A DNA stretch of 64,000 bases from Pipra filicauda (taxonomy: Eukaryota; Chordata; Aves; Passeriformes; Pipridae). Location of the stretch: contig NW_024104426.1 of NCBI RefSeq assembly GCF_003945595.2, positions 372,001 to 436,000 of the forward strand, read 5' to 3'. The first letter of the stretch is position 1. Every line of letters starts with the position of its first letter. Under the pieces are notes generated by a model, which did not search any database, had not been told where the DNA came from, and was given only the letters and a program-made list of their open reading frames with translations. Made by a program: the position numbers and the translations under genes. Positions 38,244-51,612 of the stretch are shown piece by piece.

Positions 38244-39417
38244 GGTCCCTGAGAACCCTCCACATGACAAGTATGCCTCCTGCATGCTTATTCCCAGGAT
38301 GCAGACTCTGCTCACACCAACAACACAGAAACCTAACAACACTTGCCTACAAGCTGAGGTGAGCAAGCAGGAATCCCCAGCCCAACATTCGTGACTTTTG
38401 ACCACTATTTCCTCCTTTTCTGCAACTTTCAGAGAATCCACCTCCCTGTGTACCACACCTCCAAGGCCCTGTGGCATGGCTCATGTTGAAGAGTGGCATT
38501 CAAGACTGCCTTGTTCATTAACCAGCACATCTTGAAAGTACCTGGATTGCTGCTTTATTCAGGTTTATTTTAGACAACCCAAATGGTGAGTCGTCCATGA
38601 GTCCCTTTGAGTAAATATTGCATAACCAGTCTCAGGAAGTTTCTCAAGAAAGTAATTCTCTTTCTGCCCTTCAAATGTTTGTGTTCTCAAATCTACCTTC
38701 ATCTTATAATGCAGAATTGCTTAAAACAATGATATAAGGGACTTCCTGGCTTGCCAGACAGTACTTTTCTATTTCAGGAAACAGTATCATATAAACTATT
38801 CACTGTCATTTTAAAACGAGGTAGAGTGTTCTGTCCCTCTTGTTTCTACTGAAAAGCTGTTGCAAAAACTCACTCCTCACAAATTCTTCTAATTTCCATC
38901 TTAAATTTATTCACGGGCACTTTACAGCCATTTGTTCTTGTGCCAACAGTGTACTTTAGTTTAAACAACTTTTCCCCCCTCTCTGGTGTTTCCTTTTCTG
39001 ATGTATTCATAGCTTCCCAAAAGTCACTCTCTATTTTCATTTTGCTGTAGGTTTTAAACTTTGTGCAATTTGTTCAGGTTTTATGCATAACAGTTTTCTG
39101 AAACTAGCTACAGTGTCAGAGATGTGCTTTTACTATGGTTAAATTAAAAGAGACTTCATGACATAATGCCTCTGTATATGTACATCAAATAGACCATCCC
39201 TGTTTTCTTTTCAATGTGCCACTGTAATTTCATTTTCCTGCTGCTGTTCACTTAAACTCTGGTTTTCTATGTACCTACTTACATTTCTACCTCCCATTGA
39301 GAGTAAGAATATAGGGAAGAGGAAGGGCAAAGCAATTTCCAGAAGTATTGGTTTACAAGAGAGAGGTCATTTTTTAAAACTAATTTCCAGATTCCATTTC
39401 CTAGATGCTCTTCTTCT

Positions 39418-39437
39418 CCCCCCCCCCCCCCCCCCCC
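39418..39437 (+). repeat. Homopolymer of 20 C
   Basis: Uninterrupted cytosine run, so poly-G on the - strand, after CTCTTCTT. It is a possible G-quadruplex/i-motif site, and its length should be checked in raw reads. Confidence 0.95.
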
Positions 39438-40562
39438 AGCTGGTGTTTGCATCCTGTTCCAGAGCTGGATCACTCACACATTGTTTTAATTGTGCCTTGA
39501 ATTGCTCTTTTAGATAATGGAAATTCATTCATGGAGAGTAACTCTGATATAGATTTTTTCAGTCTAGCTCAACTCACTAACTCTTGTCCCTGTGCCCTAA
39601 AACAGTCATCTCCAGTAATCAGAATTGTACCTTCAGTCTGTGGTGTGTCTCAGACAACTGCCCACACTTGCCTAGCAGTGTCTTCAAAAGCTTTTCCAAG
39701 ATGCATCAAGGAAAATGAATTCCAAAGGTCACATACCCCAGAGCTAATTAGAAACCCTCCTTGCTTTTTCCAGGTGCTGAGCTTTAAGACAAGACACAAA
39801 TAAGCTGTCCAACACTCCCAGGAGCCAAAAGGGGTTGCGAAGTCTGGTCAGCCAGCAGCTGCACTACTGTGAGCCTTAGTTAACCCAACGATTTGGTTAT
39901 AAAAACTGAAGACAGATAAAGGGAAAAGAGAAAGGAAATAAAGTAAGAATTACAAAGAGTCATAATGAGTCAAGCCAAAGGATTGTTCAGGATCCTGTCT
40001 CTGAGAAGATCCAGTTGCAGCTGTTTAGAGAAAGTGCACACAGGGAGACCAGGAGCAAAAATACTCTCTTTCACAAGGACTAAAAATCCTCTGCCCTCCT
40101 TCCTCAATATATCCTTGCAGATTTCCTGCAATCTTTACTGAAAGATTTCCTGAGTCAGACGTTGGAAGCACATCCTTCGTTTAACAGCCTTTGATGGAGG
40201 TATATCCATAAATTTGCCTAATCACATTTTTAATTCATTTATGCTTTCGGCTTCCATGGCATCCTGTAGCAGTGAGTTCCACAATGTAATTATAGGTTGC
40301 TTGAAGAAATACTTCCTTTTGTTTGTTCTGGACCTGCACTACAATTTCATGATGTCCCTGTATAGTAAGAAATAATGGCTATTGTTCCTTATTTACGTCT
40401 TCATGCCACTTGTGGGATATATTTTATATATTTTATATACCTCAGTGATTTAGTCATCTGCTTTCCAAGGGGAACACTTCTATTTAACCTCTCCCCATAT
40501 GGAAATTATTCCATATTGCCAGTCATGCTCAGTACTCTTTTCTGACCATTATCTAGCTATAT

Positions 40563-40583
40563 TAAAACAAAACAAAACAAAAA

Positions 40584-40631
<48 letters not shown>

Positions 40632-40680
40632 AAACCAAACCAAAAACCAAAAACAAACAAACAAACCAAACAAAAAAAAC
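40563..40680 (+). repeat. A-rich tract with 45-A homopolymer
   Basis: Begins with AAAAC-type units, then 45 consecutive A (40585-40629), then CAAAC and AAACC variants up to 40.68 kb. No retrotransposon body precedes it. The lysine-rich frame across it is an artefact. Confidence 0.95.
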
Positions 40681-41387
40681 CCACAAAACTTGCCAAGGAG
40701 GAACCGGGAAGAGGTCAAACTGCTTGTATGATGTAAGGTGTGGGTACACTGGGGATTTGCTGTTGCAGTGTGATGGGTTTTTTGTCTCACTCTACAGTGG
40801 TTTCTAACTTTTTTATCTGGGGTTTTTTTTTTCTTTTCATTGCTCCCAAACATGGAACTGATATTTTTATTGAATTATCACAAAATGAGTCTGAGATCAT
40901 TTTTCCTGAGATGTGATAGCTAATTTGGAGCTCATTGGTGCATATCTACTCGTGGCTGTTCCTCCTTGTGTGCAGCAGTTTGCAGTTATCAATGTGGAGT
41001 TTCAGCTGTTGTTTCACGATCCGGTTGCTTGAATTTTATGAGGTCCCTTTTGCATCTCCTTGCAGACAGCTTTTGTTTTCAGTAGCCTAATTCCACATAA
41101 TTTTTAATACTTGTCACATCATTGTTCTCCACTTTCCACATCATTTATGAGTATGACAAGCAGCACAGATGCAGCACATATCCCCCCTGAACTGAGAGGG
41201 TCTGTCCATTGAACATCATTGTCCCCTCTGCCTCCTCTTTTCAGCCATCATCTCCCAGTCTTTCGCCCTGCAGCTCACTGAGTCTTGCCCCCACTGCCCT
41301 CCCTCATGCCCAAGTTGCTGATTCTTCTCACAGCACTAAGTATGTGCTCCAACACTCTGCTTTGACAGATGTTTCAGCCATTTGTGT

Positions 41388-41431
41388 TCTCTGGTTTTGG
41401 AGAGACTGCTCTCTGGTTTTGGAGAGACTCT
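41388..41431 (+). repeat. 22-bp tandem duplication
   Basis: TCTCTGGTTTTGGAGAGACT plus two bases occurs twice head to tail. The unit is itself partly self-complementary (CTCT...AGAG). Confidence 0.93.
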
Positions 41432-41477
41432 GAGACTGCCTGTCTCAGACCCTGATGTTCCAGTAATGGAAATATAT

Positions 41478-42056
41478 GGAATTATAGAATCGTTTAGATT
41501 GGAAAAACCCTTAAGAACATCGAGTCCAACTGCTAACCCAGCACTGCCAAGTCCATCACTAAATGATGCCCCCAAGTGCCACATCTGAATGTCTTTTAAA
41601 TCCTGCCAGGGATGATGACCTTGCCACTGCCCTGGGCAGCCTGTGCCAGTGCTTGACAACCCTTTCCATGAAGAAAGTTGTCTTAATATCCAATCTAAAC
41701 CTCTTCTGGCACAACCTGAAGCCATTTCCTCTCATCCTGGTCACTTGTTGCCTGGTAGGAGAGCCCAACCCTCACCTGGCTCCACCCTCCTGTCAGGGCA
41801 GAGAGAGCAAGAAGGTCCCCCCTGGCCATCCTTTTCTCCAGGATAAGCTCTCCCAGCTTCCTCAGCTGCTCCTCATCAGACTTGTGCTCAGACCCTTCCC
41901 CAGCTCTGTTCCCTTCTCTGGACTCACTCCAGCCCCTCAATGTCTTTCTTGTCGTGAGGGGCCCAAAACTCAACTCAGGATTTGAGATGTGGCCTCACCA
42001 GTGCCCAGCACAGGGGCACAGTCGCTGCCCTGGTCCTGCTGCCACACATGGCTGGA
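41478..42056 (-). mobile_element. CR1 LINE 3' fragment, ~580 bp
   Basis: Reverse CR1 from GAATTATAGAATCGTTTAGA through GAACATCGAGTCCAACTGCT, AATGTCTTTTAAATCCTGCC and CTCATCAGACTTGTGCTCAG to GCCTCACCAGTGCCCAGCAC. Minus-strand translations give fragments of the ORF2 C-terminus (ERVVKHWHRLPRAVARSSSL, AGEGSEHKSDEEQLRKLGEL) in different frames, so frameshifts have killed it. Confidence 0.95.
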
Positions 42057-44433
42057 CTGCATACAGTATGGAGAGACCACATCACATGTCCAGCAAATGA
42101 GGATACTCATCACATGAGCCCCAGACTCAGGCACAGAGGAAGCAGCTCCGTGTCTGCTAAATTGGACCCCGCTGCATTCATCCTTCTCTGATGACATGGT
42201 GAGTGACAGAACTTCTTTTGCACACAAGGGTGTGATCACCTCTCACTGATTCTGCCTAGCGATACCTCAGTCCTGTGTGAGAGGCTGGAGAACAGGGTTT
42301 GCAGCTTCGCAGGCACATCCCAACAGCTGGAGAGGCTGCCTGGATTTGTTACAACTGCCTTAGCAGGAGTCTGGCCCATCTCCCCTTCTAGTGAAACACT
42401 AGGCAAAGGGGCAACAGGATCTAAGCATCTTTTGAATCGAACTGCAACCCCAAAACTCTAGAGAATAAAAGGGTGTGTAAGCTGATGCTAAAAGAAGTTG
42501 CTGCTTTCTGCCTGGGCTCCCACCCAACTTGGACCTCTGATATCTCCTCTGGTGACGGAAAGTCTAGAGGTATTAGCAACACACAGAAAGACGAAATTGG
42601 TTTTGCCACGAATATTGCCAGGGCCAAACCTCACTGCAGTCAATGAGCAGCGAATGTTTCAACCATCAAACCAGAATTCAGGAGCGTGTTGTGCACTGTT
42701 TGCTGCCTCCCCATCCACACATCACCAGTTTCTGATCTGCCTCTCACACCATAATCTTATAAATAATCCTCAGACATACATGTCATTCAGGGAAACTAAT
42801 TTTGCCATGATTTTAAGGGGAAGAGATCAAGACAGTGTGGACTGTATTTGATGCATCTGGGTAGGAAAGTCAGCATGGCCATTCCTTCCCCTGCAGCAGA
42901 AGCAGCATTTGTCTGCGTGCTCCTGTGCTGTCTCTAACTGATTTGATTGAGGCATGACTGTATTATACCATCAGTAACATCTGTAAAAACATCTGAGATG
43001 TCTTTGTTTTATTGGAAAACTGAAGACTTCACTTGATCAATGGCTGGTTTTATTATAAGATCTCATGCAGGTATTACCACTCAGCCAGTGGCAGTTCTCC
43101 CACCTAAATCCCCTTGAATTAAGTTTTGAGAGGTTTCAAATACACATTCCATCAAATACAAGGGAGATTTTGGATTCCCTCTTTCTATTACATTTTATAA
43201 TTATATTAAAAAAGCAATCAAATTTCCCTGGCAAGAGAGAATGAGTCTAACTTGATCCTAGTTCAATATGCAGAGTTTCATTATCATCGCCAAATTTAAC
43301 ATCTTTCTCAGTCTTTCTCCTCTATTTTTTCAGCATGTCCCTAGAAATGTGAGCTAGTTTCAGAAGGGAAAAACTGCTGCCTGAGCTTGTCTTTGTTACC
43401 TCTGTGGCAGCACAGTCCTAGGTCTGTCACACTGTAGAAGCTGCTGGGGTGTTGGGTGGCCTTTTTAAAGCATCCTTTGTGGTTGACCAGTACCAAAGAC
43501 AAGTAACAGTAACAAATTAATTCACCTCTGTCCTCAACTCTTGTGCTCTTGAGGCTCAGAGCTTGTCTTCCAAACATGCTAAGGCAGTCCTGAAGGCTTT
43601 ATTCACTTAATTCTACCACCATCACAGTACAGTACCATACCCTCCCTCTGTGGCTTTATTCATGGGTGTCATGAGTTAGTGAATATCTTAGCATCCCATT
43701 ATCTTTAAACACCTGAGTGTTTCTGAAATAAGACTTGAAGAAAAATTTTGTTCAAGTTTAGCCCTGAACTAGCATATCAGCCTCCTTCATGGCTTTCCTG
43801 ATTGTTTTCAAGCATCTTAATTGATTTAAAACTGCAGCCTAAAATTTGGGAAGAAATTACTTGCAAGTATAGCATTGAATTTTTAAAATTACATGTTTCA
43901 TCATAGTAAATCCAGTGTGTTGGCTACAAACAGCAGAGGGTTAAATCTCTATTTCTTCCAGCACAACTATTTATCATACTTATCTTTTCCCCCAAAATGT
44001 GATGGGGAGATGTGATACAAACTACTTACATGTATTTCCCATGAGACTATCTTACACTCACAGCCAATTGAATCTAACTAGCTAAGTTCTTTTTTATATT
44101 TTTCTCTAGATTTCTCTTTTCCTTCTATCCTTGTTTTTCATTACGTCTTTTGTTTTCTTCCTTCTACATATAAACTGTAGGAAAAGCAAATAAATCTTGG
44201 CTATGTCTCTTGACTTTTCTCCTCTTACTGTGGTTCCTCCCAGACTCCTCCTGTTCTGTTCTCCCTCAGTTTATTGTCTCACAACCATGAGTGTTTTCTA
44301 CCACTCTGGTACAATGATCTTAATGATTTGTAACTCTCTGTGTTCTCTTTACCTTTTCTGTCTTTCAGGAAATCTATTGTGCTGTGTAATTCCCCTGAGC
44401 TGTAATGAAAGAGTGCTCTCATTATCTAGAAGG

Positions 44434-44458
44434 TATATATAAGTATATATATATATAA
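44434..44458 (+). repeat. (TA)n microsatellite
   Basis: Alternating TA with one AAG interruption. A short simple repeat. Confidence 0.8.
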
Positions 44459-44629
44459 TTCTTCAATGTATAAGTAAAGACTATATAAGTAAATATCCAT
44501 CAACCCAAAGCAGTTGTCTTCAAGCAATGGAAATACAGGCACATAATACTTTTAGTGGAGAAACAGAAACTTCAGCCTAGGCCTTATCTAGAAAGCTAAT
44601 TAGATTTTGAAGTAGGGAACTGGTTCATT

Positions 44630-44650
44630 AAAAAAAAAAAAAAAAAAAAA
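44630..44650 (+). repeat. Homopolymer of 21 A
   Basis: Uninterrupted A run after CTGGTTCATT. No element body recognised upstream. Confidence 0.9.
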
Positions 44651-45164
44651 GAGCTGATAATTAGCATGTCTTTCCATCTTTTGCTCATCTGTTGGAATTA
44701 ATTTGGTCTGTGGGCAGCACGATCAGGAAACAAGTCTCATCAGCTCTCTTCATTATATCTGCTCTCCCTCATAATCTCAGAAGGCACTTTTTCTGCTCAC
44801 ATGTGCGTGCTGTCAATAGCAAACCAGCCTTTGTTACTGTTGCTCTAGAGGGGCTTTATAAGGAGTTTAGTTTAGTGAAACAAATAATGTGAATCACAGC
44901 TGGCCCAAGATGTGGTCAAGAACATGATGCTGTGTTGCAACCAACATTCTGGGGAGCCACATTTCCTCTTTTCTGCAAGAAGCCAAGCACCTGATGCTGT
45001 CAGTTTTTGTGTCTCTTCGCCTGATGGAGAAATTCTCTTCTTTGTTGGGCTGGCTGGAAATTCCCTACTGAGACACACACCCATGATTTATCCCACTCTG
45101 GGAATGAATGTTGATTGGCATCAGGCCATGTGACCCTTATGTGCGAATTTTGCTTTTTCTGTGT

Positions 45165-45232
45165 TTTTTTTTTTTTGCTGTGCTTTACTTTTGTTTGTTG
45201 GTTTGGGTTTTTTTGGTGGTGGTGGTGGTGGT
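45165..45232 (+). repeat. T-rich tract with (GGT)n
   Basis: A run of T, then TTTG units and about six GGT units at 45215-45232. Low-complexity DNA directly upstream of a CR1 fragment. Confidence 0.75.
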
Positions 45233-45274
45233 TTTAATTTATGTTCTTTTCTTTGTTCATTTAAAAGAGCAAGG

Positions 45275-45592
45275 AGATCCAGGTCCAAGTGTGACTTCTG
45301 ATAGGACAAGGGGAAATGGCTTCAAGCTGTGCCAGGGGAGGTTCAGGTTGGGTATTAGGAAAAATTTCTTCACTGAAAGAGTAGTTAAGCACTAGAACAG
45401 GCTCTCTAGGGAAGTGGTGGAGTCACCACTCCTGGAAGTGTTCAAAAAAGCAAGTAGACGTGGCATTTCACACAATATAGTTTAGTGGGCGTGGTGGTAT
45501 TCGGTTGAAGGTTGGACTTGATGATCTTGGCGGTCTTTTCCAACCTTAACGATTCTATTCTATCATTCTATTCTATTCTATTTTATTCCCTC
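45275..45592 (+). mobile_element. CR1 LINE 3' fragment with ATTCT-repeat tail
   Basis: Forward CR1: GATAGGACAAGGGGAAATGG, GGTTGGGTATTAGGAAAAAT, GTTGGACTTGATGATCTTGG and CTTTTCCAACCTTAACGATT. It ends in several ATTCT units (CTATTCTATCATTCTATTCT). The expanded tail is the normal 3' microsatellite of CR1, longer here than in the other copies. Confidence 0.95.
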
Positions 45593-47887
45593 ACAAATTA
45601 TGACAGAATTAGTAAGATGAAGGTCTGGAAATGGAGCGTATGGGAAATTTTCAACATCTATTTCAACAACAGAAGCATCAGAGAAAGACACTTTCTTCAC
45701 TTCAAAAATGGAACAGTAGAGTACCCTGAGCCCCAATATCTGGTTCTTATATTATGCTCAGAAAGACTGGTGTCTTATATTGCTAAAAGAATTTTCCAGA
45801 AATGTGAGTGCAGCCTTTCAGCTGCACTTTTGAAATCATAGTCCCTCTCCCAGAGCAACTGAAGGCAGTTGTCAGGACTCTTGATGCTCAGGGGCTCCAC
45901 AGCCCTGACACCTCTCTTGACAGAGTCATTCTACATTTCAGGTGGACTCAGTCACTTGGGCTCCTCGAAATTCTCCTTTGCCTTGGCAATATCAGTATCT
46001 CAGCCTGTCAGAGCACAGTCACTTCCATCACAGAAACTCATACATAATCCTTTTGCCCCAGAACATTTTTACCTATGGTGATACCAGAAGGAGAATTAAA
46101 GACATGTTTTTACTGCATCTTTTCAAAGGAAATATATAAATTGTGGATCTCAAAACTGGGCAGAAATTCTTCACTTCCTTTTAAATTAACTAGAACACAA
46201 ACAAAAGACCTTAAGTCCTTCTTTGAAAAGTAGAACTGTTTCATAGCAATATAAGTTGGTCATCTCTCAGTCTTCCTTTCCCTAGAAGATAAAATTGTTT
46301 AGCAGCCTTTTAGATGTTTCATTAACTTAGTCATTCATGACATTAACTTAGATTACTAATTTTATAATTTTAGTAATTTTAAGTCCTTTAGACTGTGTTA
46401 TAACTATTTCACAGTGGGAACCTAGTGTCAGCTATATATGATTTCCTGTAAGATTATTTCAAAAATGGCTTTATGTTTTGGAGGTTTTCACTATTTATAT
46501 TTTGGTGGTTTTTGATATATTAACCTGTTCAAAACTATACATTGGGTTTTCTTCTCCTACATCACAATAATAACTCAGAAGCCTACTTATTCAATTTCCT
46601 ACTATCAATCTTCAGTTCAGGAATTTGAACAAGAAATGGATTCCTGACATAACATCAAGGGATATAAACTTGCACAATTAATTCAGAGACATGAGGGAAG
46701 CTCCTGACACGGTCAGATGAGACTTTGGAACTTCTAGGTTCTTTACACTACAGGAAAGTGTAAAAGGTAATGTAATATGAAAGTGTCATGGAGAATACCA
46801 CTATTTTCTCTTGCATTCACCAACTTTCTCTGCTCTTTGGGATTAAAATTTGCCATTAGTCTTTGGTTTTGGAATTTCCACTACCAGTGACTTTTAAAAA
46901 CAGGTTACAGAAACAGTACATAGGGAGTGTTTGAAAGAGTCCATTCTGCCTTGGAGCAAAGGGGTGAACTAGGTGACTTCCCAAGGTGCTTGCTAGTCTT
47001 GTTTCTGCGATGCAGGGAAAAAATATTAATGAAAAAAAAAAGAAATTCAAGAGAAATAAAAATATTCTTTTTAAGATTTCTTTAAGCTGGTTATGTAGGA
47101 GTCCACTACATACCCAAAACAGTGTCTTAAAGTATCCTTGTTCTGTGAATTACATTAGAAGTTCTCTCCATTAAAAGATACAAATAGCTCAAGGAAGGTT
47201 TGCTGACACCAGATCTCAGATGCTTTTCTCATCATATCTGTCAGACTGAGATGATAGGGCTTGGCATCCATGCAGACAGACCAATTAAGGTATTATTTCA
47301 TCCTGCAAAGCTCAGGGCACTTGTTTCAGTCCGGCAGGTTTTCAATTTCCACGGTGCCTCAGAGATGCAGAGATGTGCTATTCCCCATGGAAGAATGCGA
47401 GAAAAGAAAAGCAGGTGCAAATTCCTCACTGCATTTGATTGTTGCTCTCAAGTGTGATTCTTCTGCCCCAAACAATAGACAAAATATTCCAATGACACCT
47501 TTTTGAGGTTCACATTTCCTAGAGACCCCTGGTAGCTGCCATTGGAGTGTGACTGCAGGATGTGCTCAAGAACTCGTGAATACTTTCGTTTGCTTCTCCC
47601 TACCACTCTGTAACTAGTGTTCTTGATCTCAGTGTATCCAGGCTCCAGGAAAAGAGGATTCTTAAGGATGCCTCATAAGACTGAAGTTATTTTTCCACAC
47701 CTACTCTGACACTTGGGTTTCATGTCCTGCATGTAGATAAAGTCAGTAGCAGGGAAGAATATGACCAGAAAAGAGTTGTAGTCTTCAGCAGGCACAAAAT
47801 AGCATCATTTCAAAGGATTCAGTGGAGCTATGCAAGTACACACAAACTGCAAGTTAGAGACAAAATTGAAGCCCTTGTGACTTCATT
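45593..47887. other. AT-rich stretch, nothing recognised
   Basis: About 2.3 kb with short chance frames only. Confidence 0.5.
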
Positions 47888-48056
47888 GTGGAGGCCCCAA
47901 CCCTGTAAGTGTTCAAGGCCATTTTGGATTGGGCTTAGAACAACCTGGTCTAGTGGAGGGTGTCCCTGCCCATGGCAGGAGGTTGGAACGAGTTGAACCT
48001 TAAGGTTCCTTCCAAACCCAAACTACTCTGTGTTTCTATGATTTATGATCCTGTAA
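47888..48056 (+). mobile_element. CR1 LINE 3' fragment, ~170 bp
   Basis: Forward CR1: TAAGTGTTCAAGGCCATTTT, GAACAACCTGGTCTAGTGGA, CCCTGCCCATGGCAGGAGGT, and the TTTCTATGATTTATGATCCT end. 5'-truncated. Confidence 0.93.
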
Positions 48057-49342
48057 TGACACCAGGTCCCATGAAAGATTTACTCTTGTTTCAATTAAGC
48101 TTGTTCAAACCTCCGATGAAAAGAAAGACAAAAAGGATGGAGAGAGAAAAAGGTGATGTTTTTCAAACAACAGTTTGTTCTCTTATAAAGATTGGAAATA
48201 TTCACTACCAAGAAGAGAAACACACTTCACATTCCTGTATCTGCAGATTCTCCTTGGAAAGCATGGAAAGTTTAGATCCCCTCTCTTGGAGAAATTAACT
48301 TTGCCACCCATAAGCTTTGAAAAATATAGATTTTTAACTTTAAAGAGTTTAGTGGGTTGGATATTACTGATAGGTTATTGATATTATTGATTGCAAGGAT
48401 AAAATTTTAATGAATAAAAAGCAATACCTTGGAACTGCCCATGCCAAGACTTGCTATGAAAATATCAGGTTGAAATTTCACAAGTTCTGATTTCTAAGAT
48501 ACCTCAGATCCCACTGAGATCAATGGTACAAAAAGATTCAGCGTTAACACAACAATACCCTCACTGATGCTCACAATACTTTATATGCCTGTTACAGCAC
48601 ATTGATCAACTTAAAACATCAGTGGCTGGATATTGTTGCACTTTCCTCTATCTAGCCCTGTGCTATCAGCTGTAAATCAGCCTTCATCACTGAGGATCTG
48701 TTAGCAGTGCATCAGCAAGTTTGGTTTCTGGTTCATAGCTAAGTTTGTGGCCCTCTTTTCTGGATCTCAGGCACATTAAATGAACACATTGTTTCAGGAG
48801 CTGTTTTATGAGTGCTGCATGCCAAAGAAAAATCCCTTCTTTGGCTTTTTCTCCGTCTTCATCTACTTGATAAACCCATAGATCACGTTGGTTAATTTAA
48901 GTAAAGCTCTACAGTAGGAGCTCAGGCTGAAGCAGTTTGCTATGGATGACCCTATATCCCTTTCCTGAGCCAAAGCATTTCAAGGTGGAATTTTTCATCG
49001 TGTAGCTGTAGGTGTCAGACCACATTTAGCTGCACTGAAGTGCACATTGCTGGACTGTCACCGTTTAATTAGGTGATTCAAATAAATTTGTAGGTGTGAC
49101 TTTATTACTTAATGTTCAACAAGCCTGTGCCATTCGCAGATGTAACTGGAAGAGACCTATGCTGCCATTTAGATGCCCAATAAAATGATTAGACAGTTTC
49201 ATTAAATTGGTCAATAATACCTGAAATTATTTTTCCCATTTTGAGACCCACTTTTAAACCAATTTGTAACCCAATTAATATGTCCTCTGCAAATTCTATT
49301 TTATTCTACACTGCTTATTTTCATATGTTTTTGTTGATAATT

Positions 49343-49358
49343 TGTGTGTGTGTGTGTG
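49343..49358 (+). repeat. (GT)8 microsatellite
   Basis: Eight GT units followed by a T run. Confidence 0.8.
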
Positions 49359-51526
49359 GTTTTTTTACCTTGCAGTGTTTTTACAGCAACATTCCTCTGT
49401 AGGTACCTAGCTGATGGTTTGTCAACAATTCCCTGCTTTCACTGACATTTTCAATTTCAAGTTACTCTCCCTGTCAAAATTTATGTCAAAAATTTCTGTC
49501 AGCTCTGGGACAGTGACCCTAACAAAAAATTGGCATATATCCATTACTGCATAGTGCTATTTTTTGTTTGCATCAAGTGAGTGAGCCAAGACCATGAGTC
49601 ACTAGGCAACTGCTAATTTATAGATCAATGCTGAGCTCATTTCTGTCTGTTAACACAATATCCAGTCCAGAGCTGGCTGAAGAAGTCACTGCAACAATAA
49701 AACATTTTATAAGTAATGCCTTACCTATTGTTTTTAGAAGTACTAATGAAGTTTTATTGGTTTATGTTTTTTTTTTTTAATCTCCTTGCAGACTTTCAAC
49801 CACTATCCCCAAACAATCATCTGAGATAACTCAGTCTTCCTTCACAACTGCCTCCAATAACAGCTGAAGGGGTGACATTTTCCAGTTGCTTAATGGGAAA
49901 TCTGTCATTTTAAACACTGAAAAGGTGTTTCACATCAAAATGTTTCTACTGATAAAATTATTAGGAAAAAAAAAGCGAAAGCTATCTCATATATCTTACC
50001 TGATACTAAAAGCTGAAGTGATAACAGTTCTATTAATGCTGAGGCATAGAGAGATTAGTTTCCAAAATGTAATCTCTCTTAAACATTTACACAAGGTCTA
50101 CCATGACAGATTCTTGCTATTTCATCTGACATTTCATCTAAATATGCACTGGTTTACAGAGATGATTCCAGAAGCACTTGGATTAAAAAATGACACAGTG
50201 AAAGTCAGAAATATCCCAGTGACACAAAGCAGAAGCAGACAAAAAGCTGCAGATAGATTACAAACACTATTTTTTAAAGGACTGAGATTTTTCTGGAAAC
50301 AAATACAATAATGACTGCTTAGCAATGGTTGTGAAACCATCAAATATCGACATCAGCAGAAGGCAGAGACAGAAACACATGTCTATGACACACAGTGATC
50401 CATGAGATCGTGAAGAACATCGGTTTCAAAAGTTTCCATGACAGTCAGCAAACATACAAGGACAATTCCTAAAGTAAATACACAGCAGTAAAGCACCATC
50501 AGCACTTAAACAGTTGCTTTCACTATGCTATTAAATTATTTTAAATTATACTAAAAGGCATTAGCAGAATCAGAGCAGAATGTGCCACAGCAGAAGGTGA
50601 AAGATAACGCACTCAGAATGATTAATCCAGTCTGAGATAGGTTTGAAAATCCTTTACATTAAAAGAGAAACCTAGCAACTGCTGCCAGACATTTTTAAAA
50701 TACTGTACATGCAAATATACATTTTAATGGCTTTATAAACCACCACAAGATTATGTAGCAGTAACATTAGCAAGTTCTTAATGAGCTGAGTTAATGATTA
50801 ATACAGTAATGCTGCCCTGCATGTTTGCTGCAGTTAAAGAGCTCAGGAATATTATGCACACAGATTTTAGCCTACCAGAGCAGGTCTCTGTGAGATGATT
50901 TAGTTACCTAGGAAGGGACAAAAGGGTTGATTTTTACAATAATTCCCTTCTGGTGAGATAACAGTGCTTTCCATTCAAACAGAAATCCCTATACCCAAAT
51001 TAGATCATTTGGCTTTCCTTACTGCCAATACTGAGTCATCCCCTTAGACACTCAGAAACAAAACCAGTTGCCACTGACAGTACCAATGCATATCTGAATT
51101 TGGATGCAATGTCCGGTTCTAATGCTTGTTCATTCAATTACCTTTTAAAAATATTAAACAGATCACAAAATGGTATCAGTTGGCCTTGCTGCCTAAACTA
51201 ATTTACTGAGATTCTTTGTCAAGGAAAAAGGAAAGAAAAACCAGGTAATTTGCTAGACAAGACCCTCTTTCTTGCAGGATCTGATGTAAAAGCAACAGAA
51301 TACTTAAGCAAAATTACATAAAAATTTCTCTGGAGAAGGCTCACAGTAGATGTTTCGGGGGGTTGGGGTTTTTTTTTCTCCTTGAATTAGAAAGTGTGCA
51401 GAGTTTTCAGAGCATTAATTTCAAATTGTACTATTATGTACTTTTTATGATATGTTAATTCAGAAAAGCCTATTTGGATTCATGGACTTAATTTGTTACA
51501 GACTTCTGCTAAAAGAAATGGTACAT

Positions 51527-51612
51527 TTACATATGTATAAATGTGTGTACGTATGTATATGTAAATATATAAATGTGTGTGTGTGCGTATGTGTATATAT
51601 ATATATATATAA
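51527..51612 (+). repeat. Compound TG/TA microsatellite
   Basis: Imperfect TG and TA units, ending in a clean (TA)n of about ten units at 51591-51610. Confidence 0.88.

Larger units (their letters stand above)
38244..41477. other. Intergenic stretch with simple repeats
   Basis: Contains the poly-C run (39418-39437), the A-rich tract (40563-40680) and a 22-bp duplication at 41388-41431. A minus-strand frame of about 80 codons next to the CR1 at 38.2 kb has no known motif. Confidence 0.5.
42057..45274. other. AT-rich stretch, no supported gene
   Basis: Holds a (TA)n patch at 44434-44458, a 21-A run at 44630-44650 and T- and GGT-rich runs at 45165-45232. Short frames only. Confidence 0.5.

Noticed and set aside
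38244..38490. Minus-strand frame of ~80 codons beside a CR1 as a possible retroviral remnant
   Set aside because: No reverse transcriptase, protease, integrase or envelope motif is visible, and no LTR pair flanks it.
40499..40853. Lysine-rich and phenylalanine-rich frames across the poly-A tract
   Set aside because: They result from translating homopolymer A or T.
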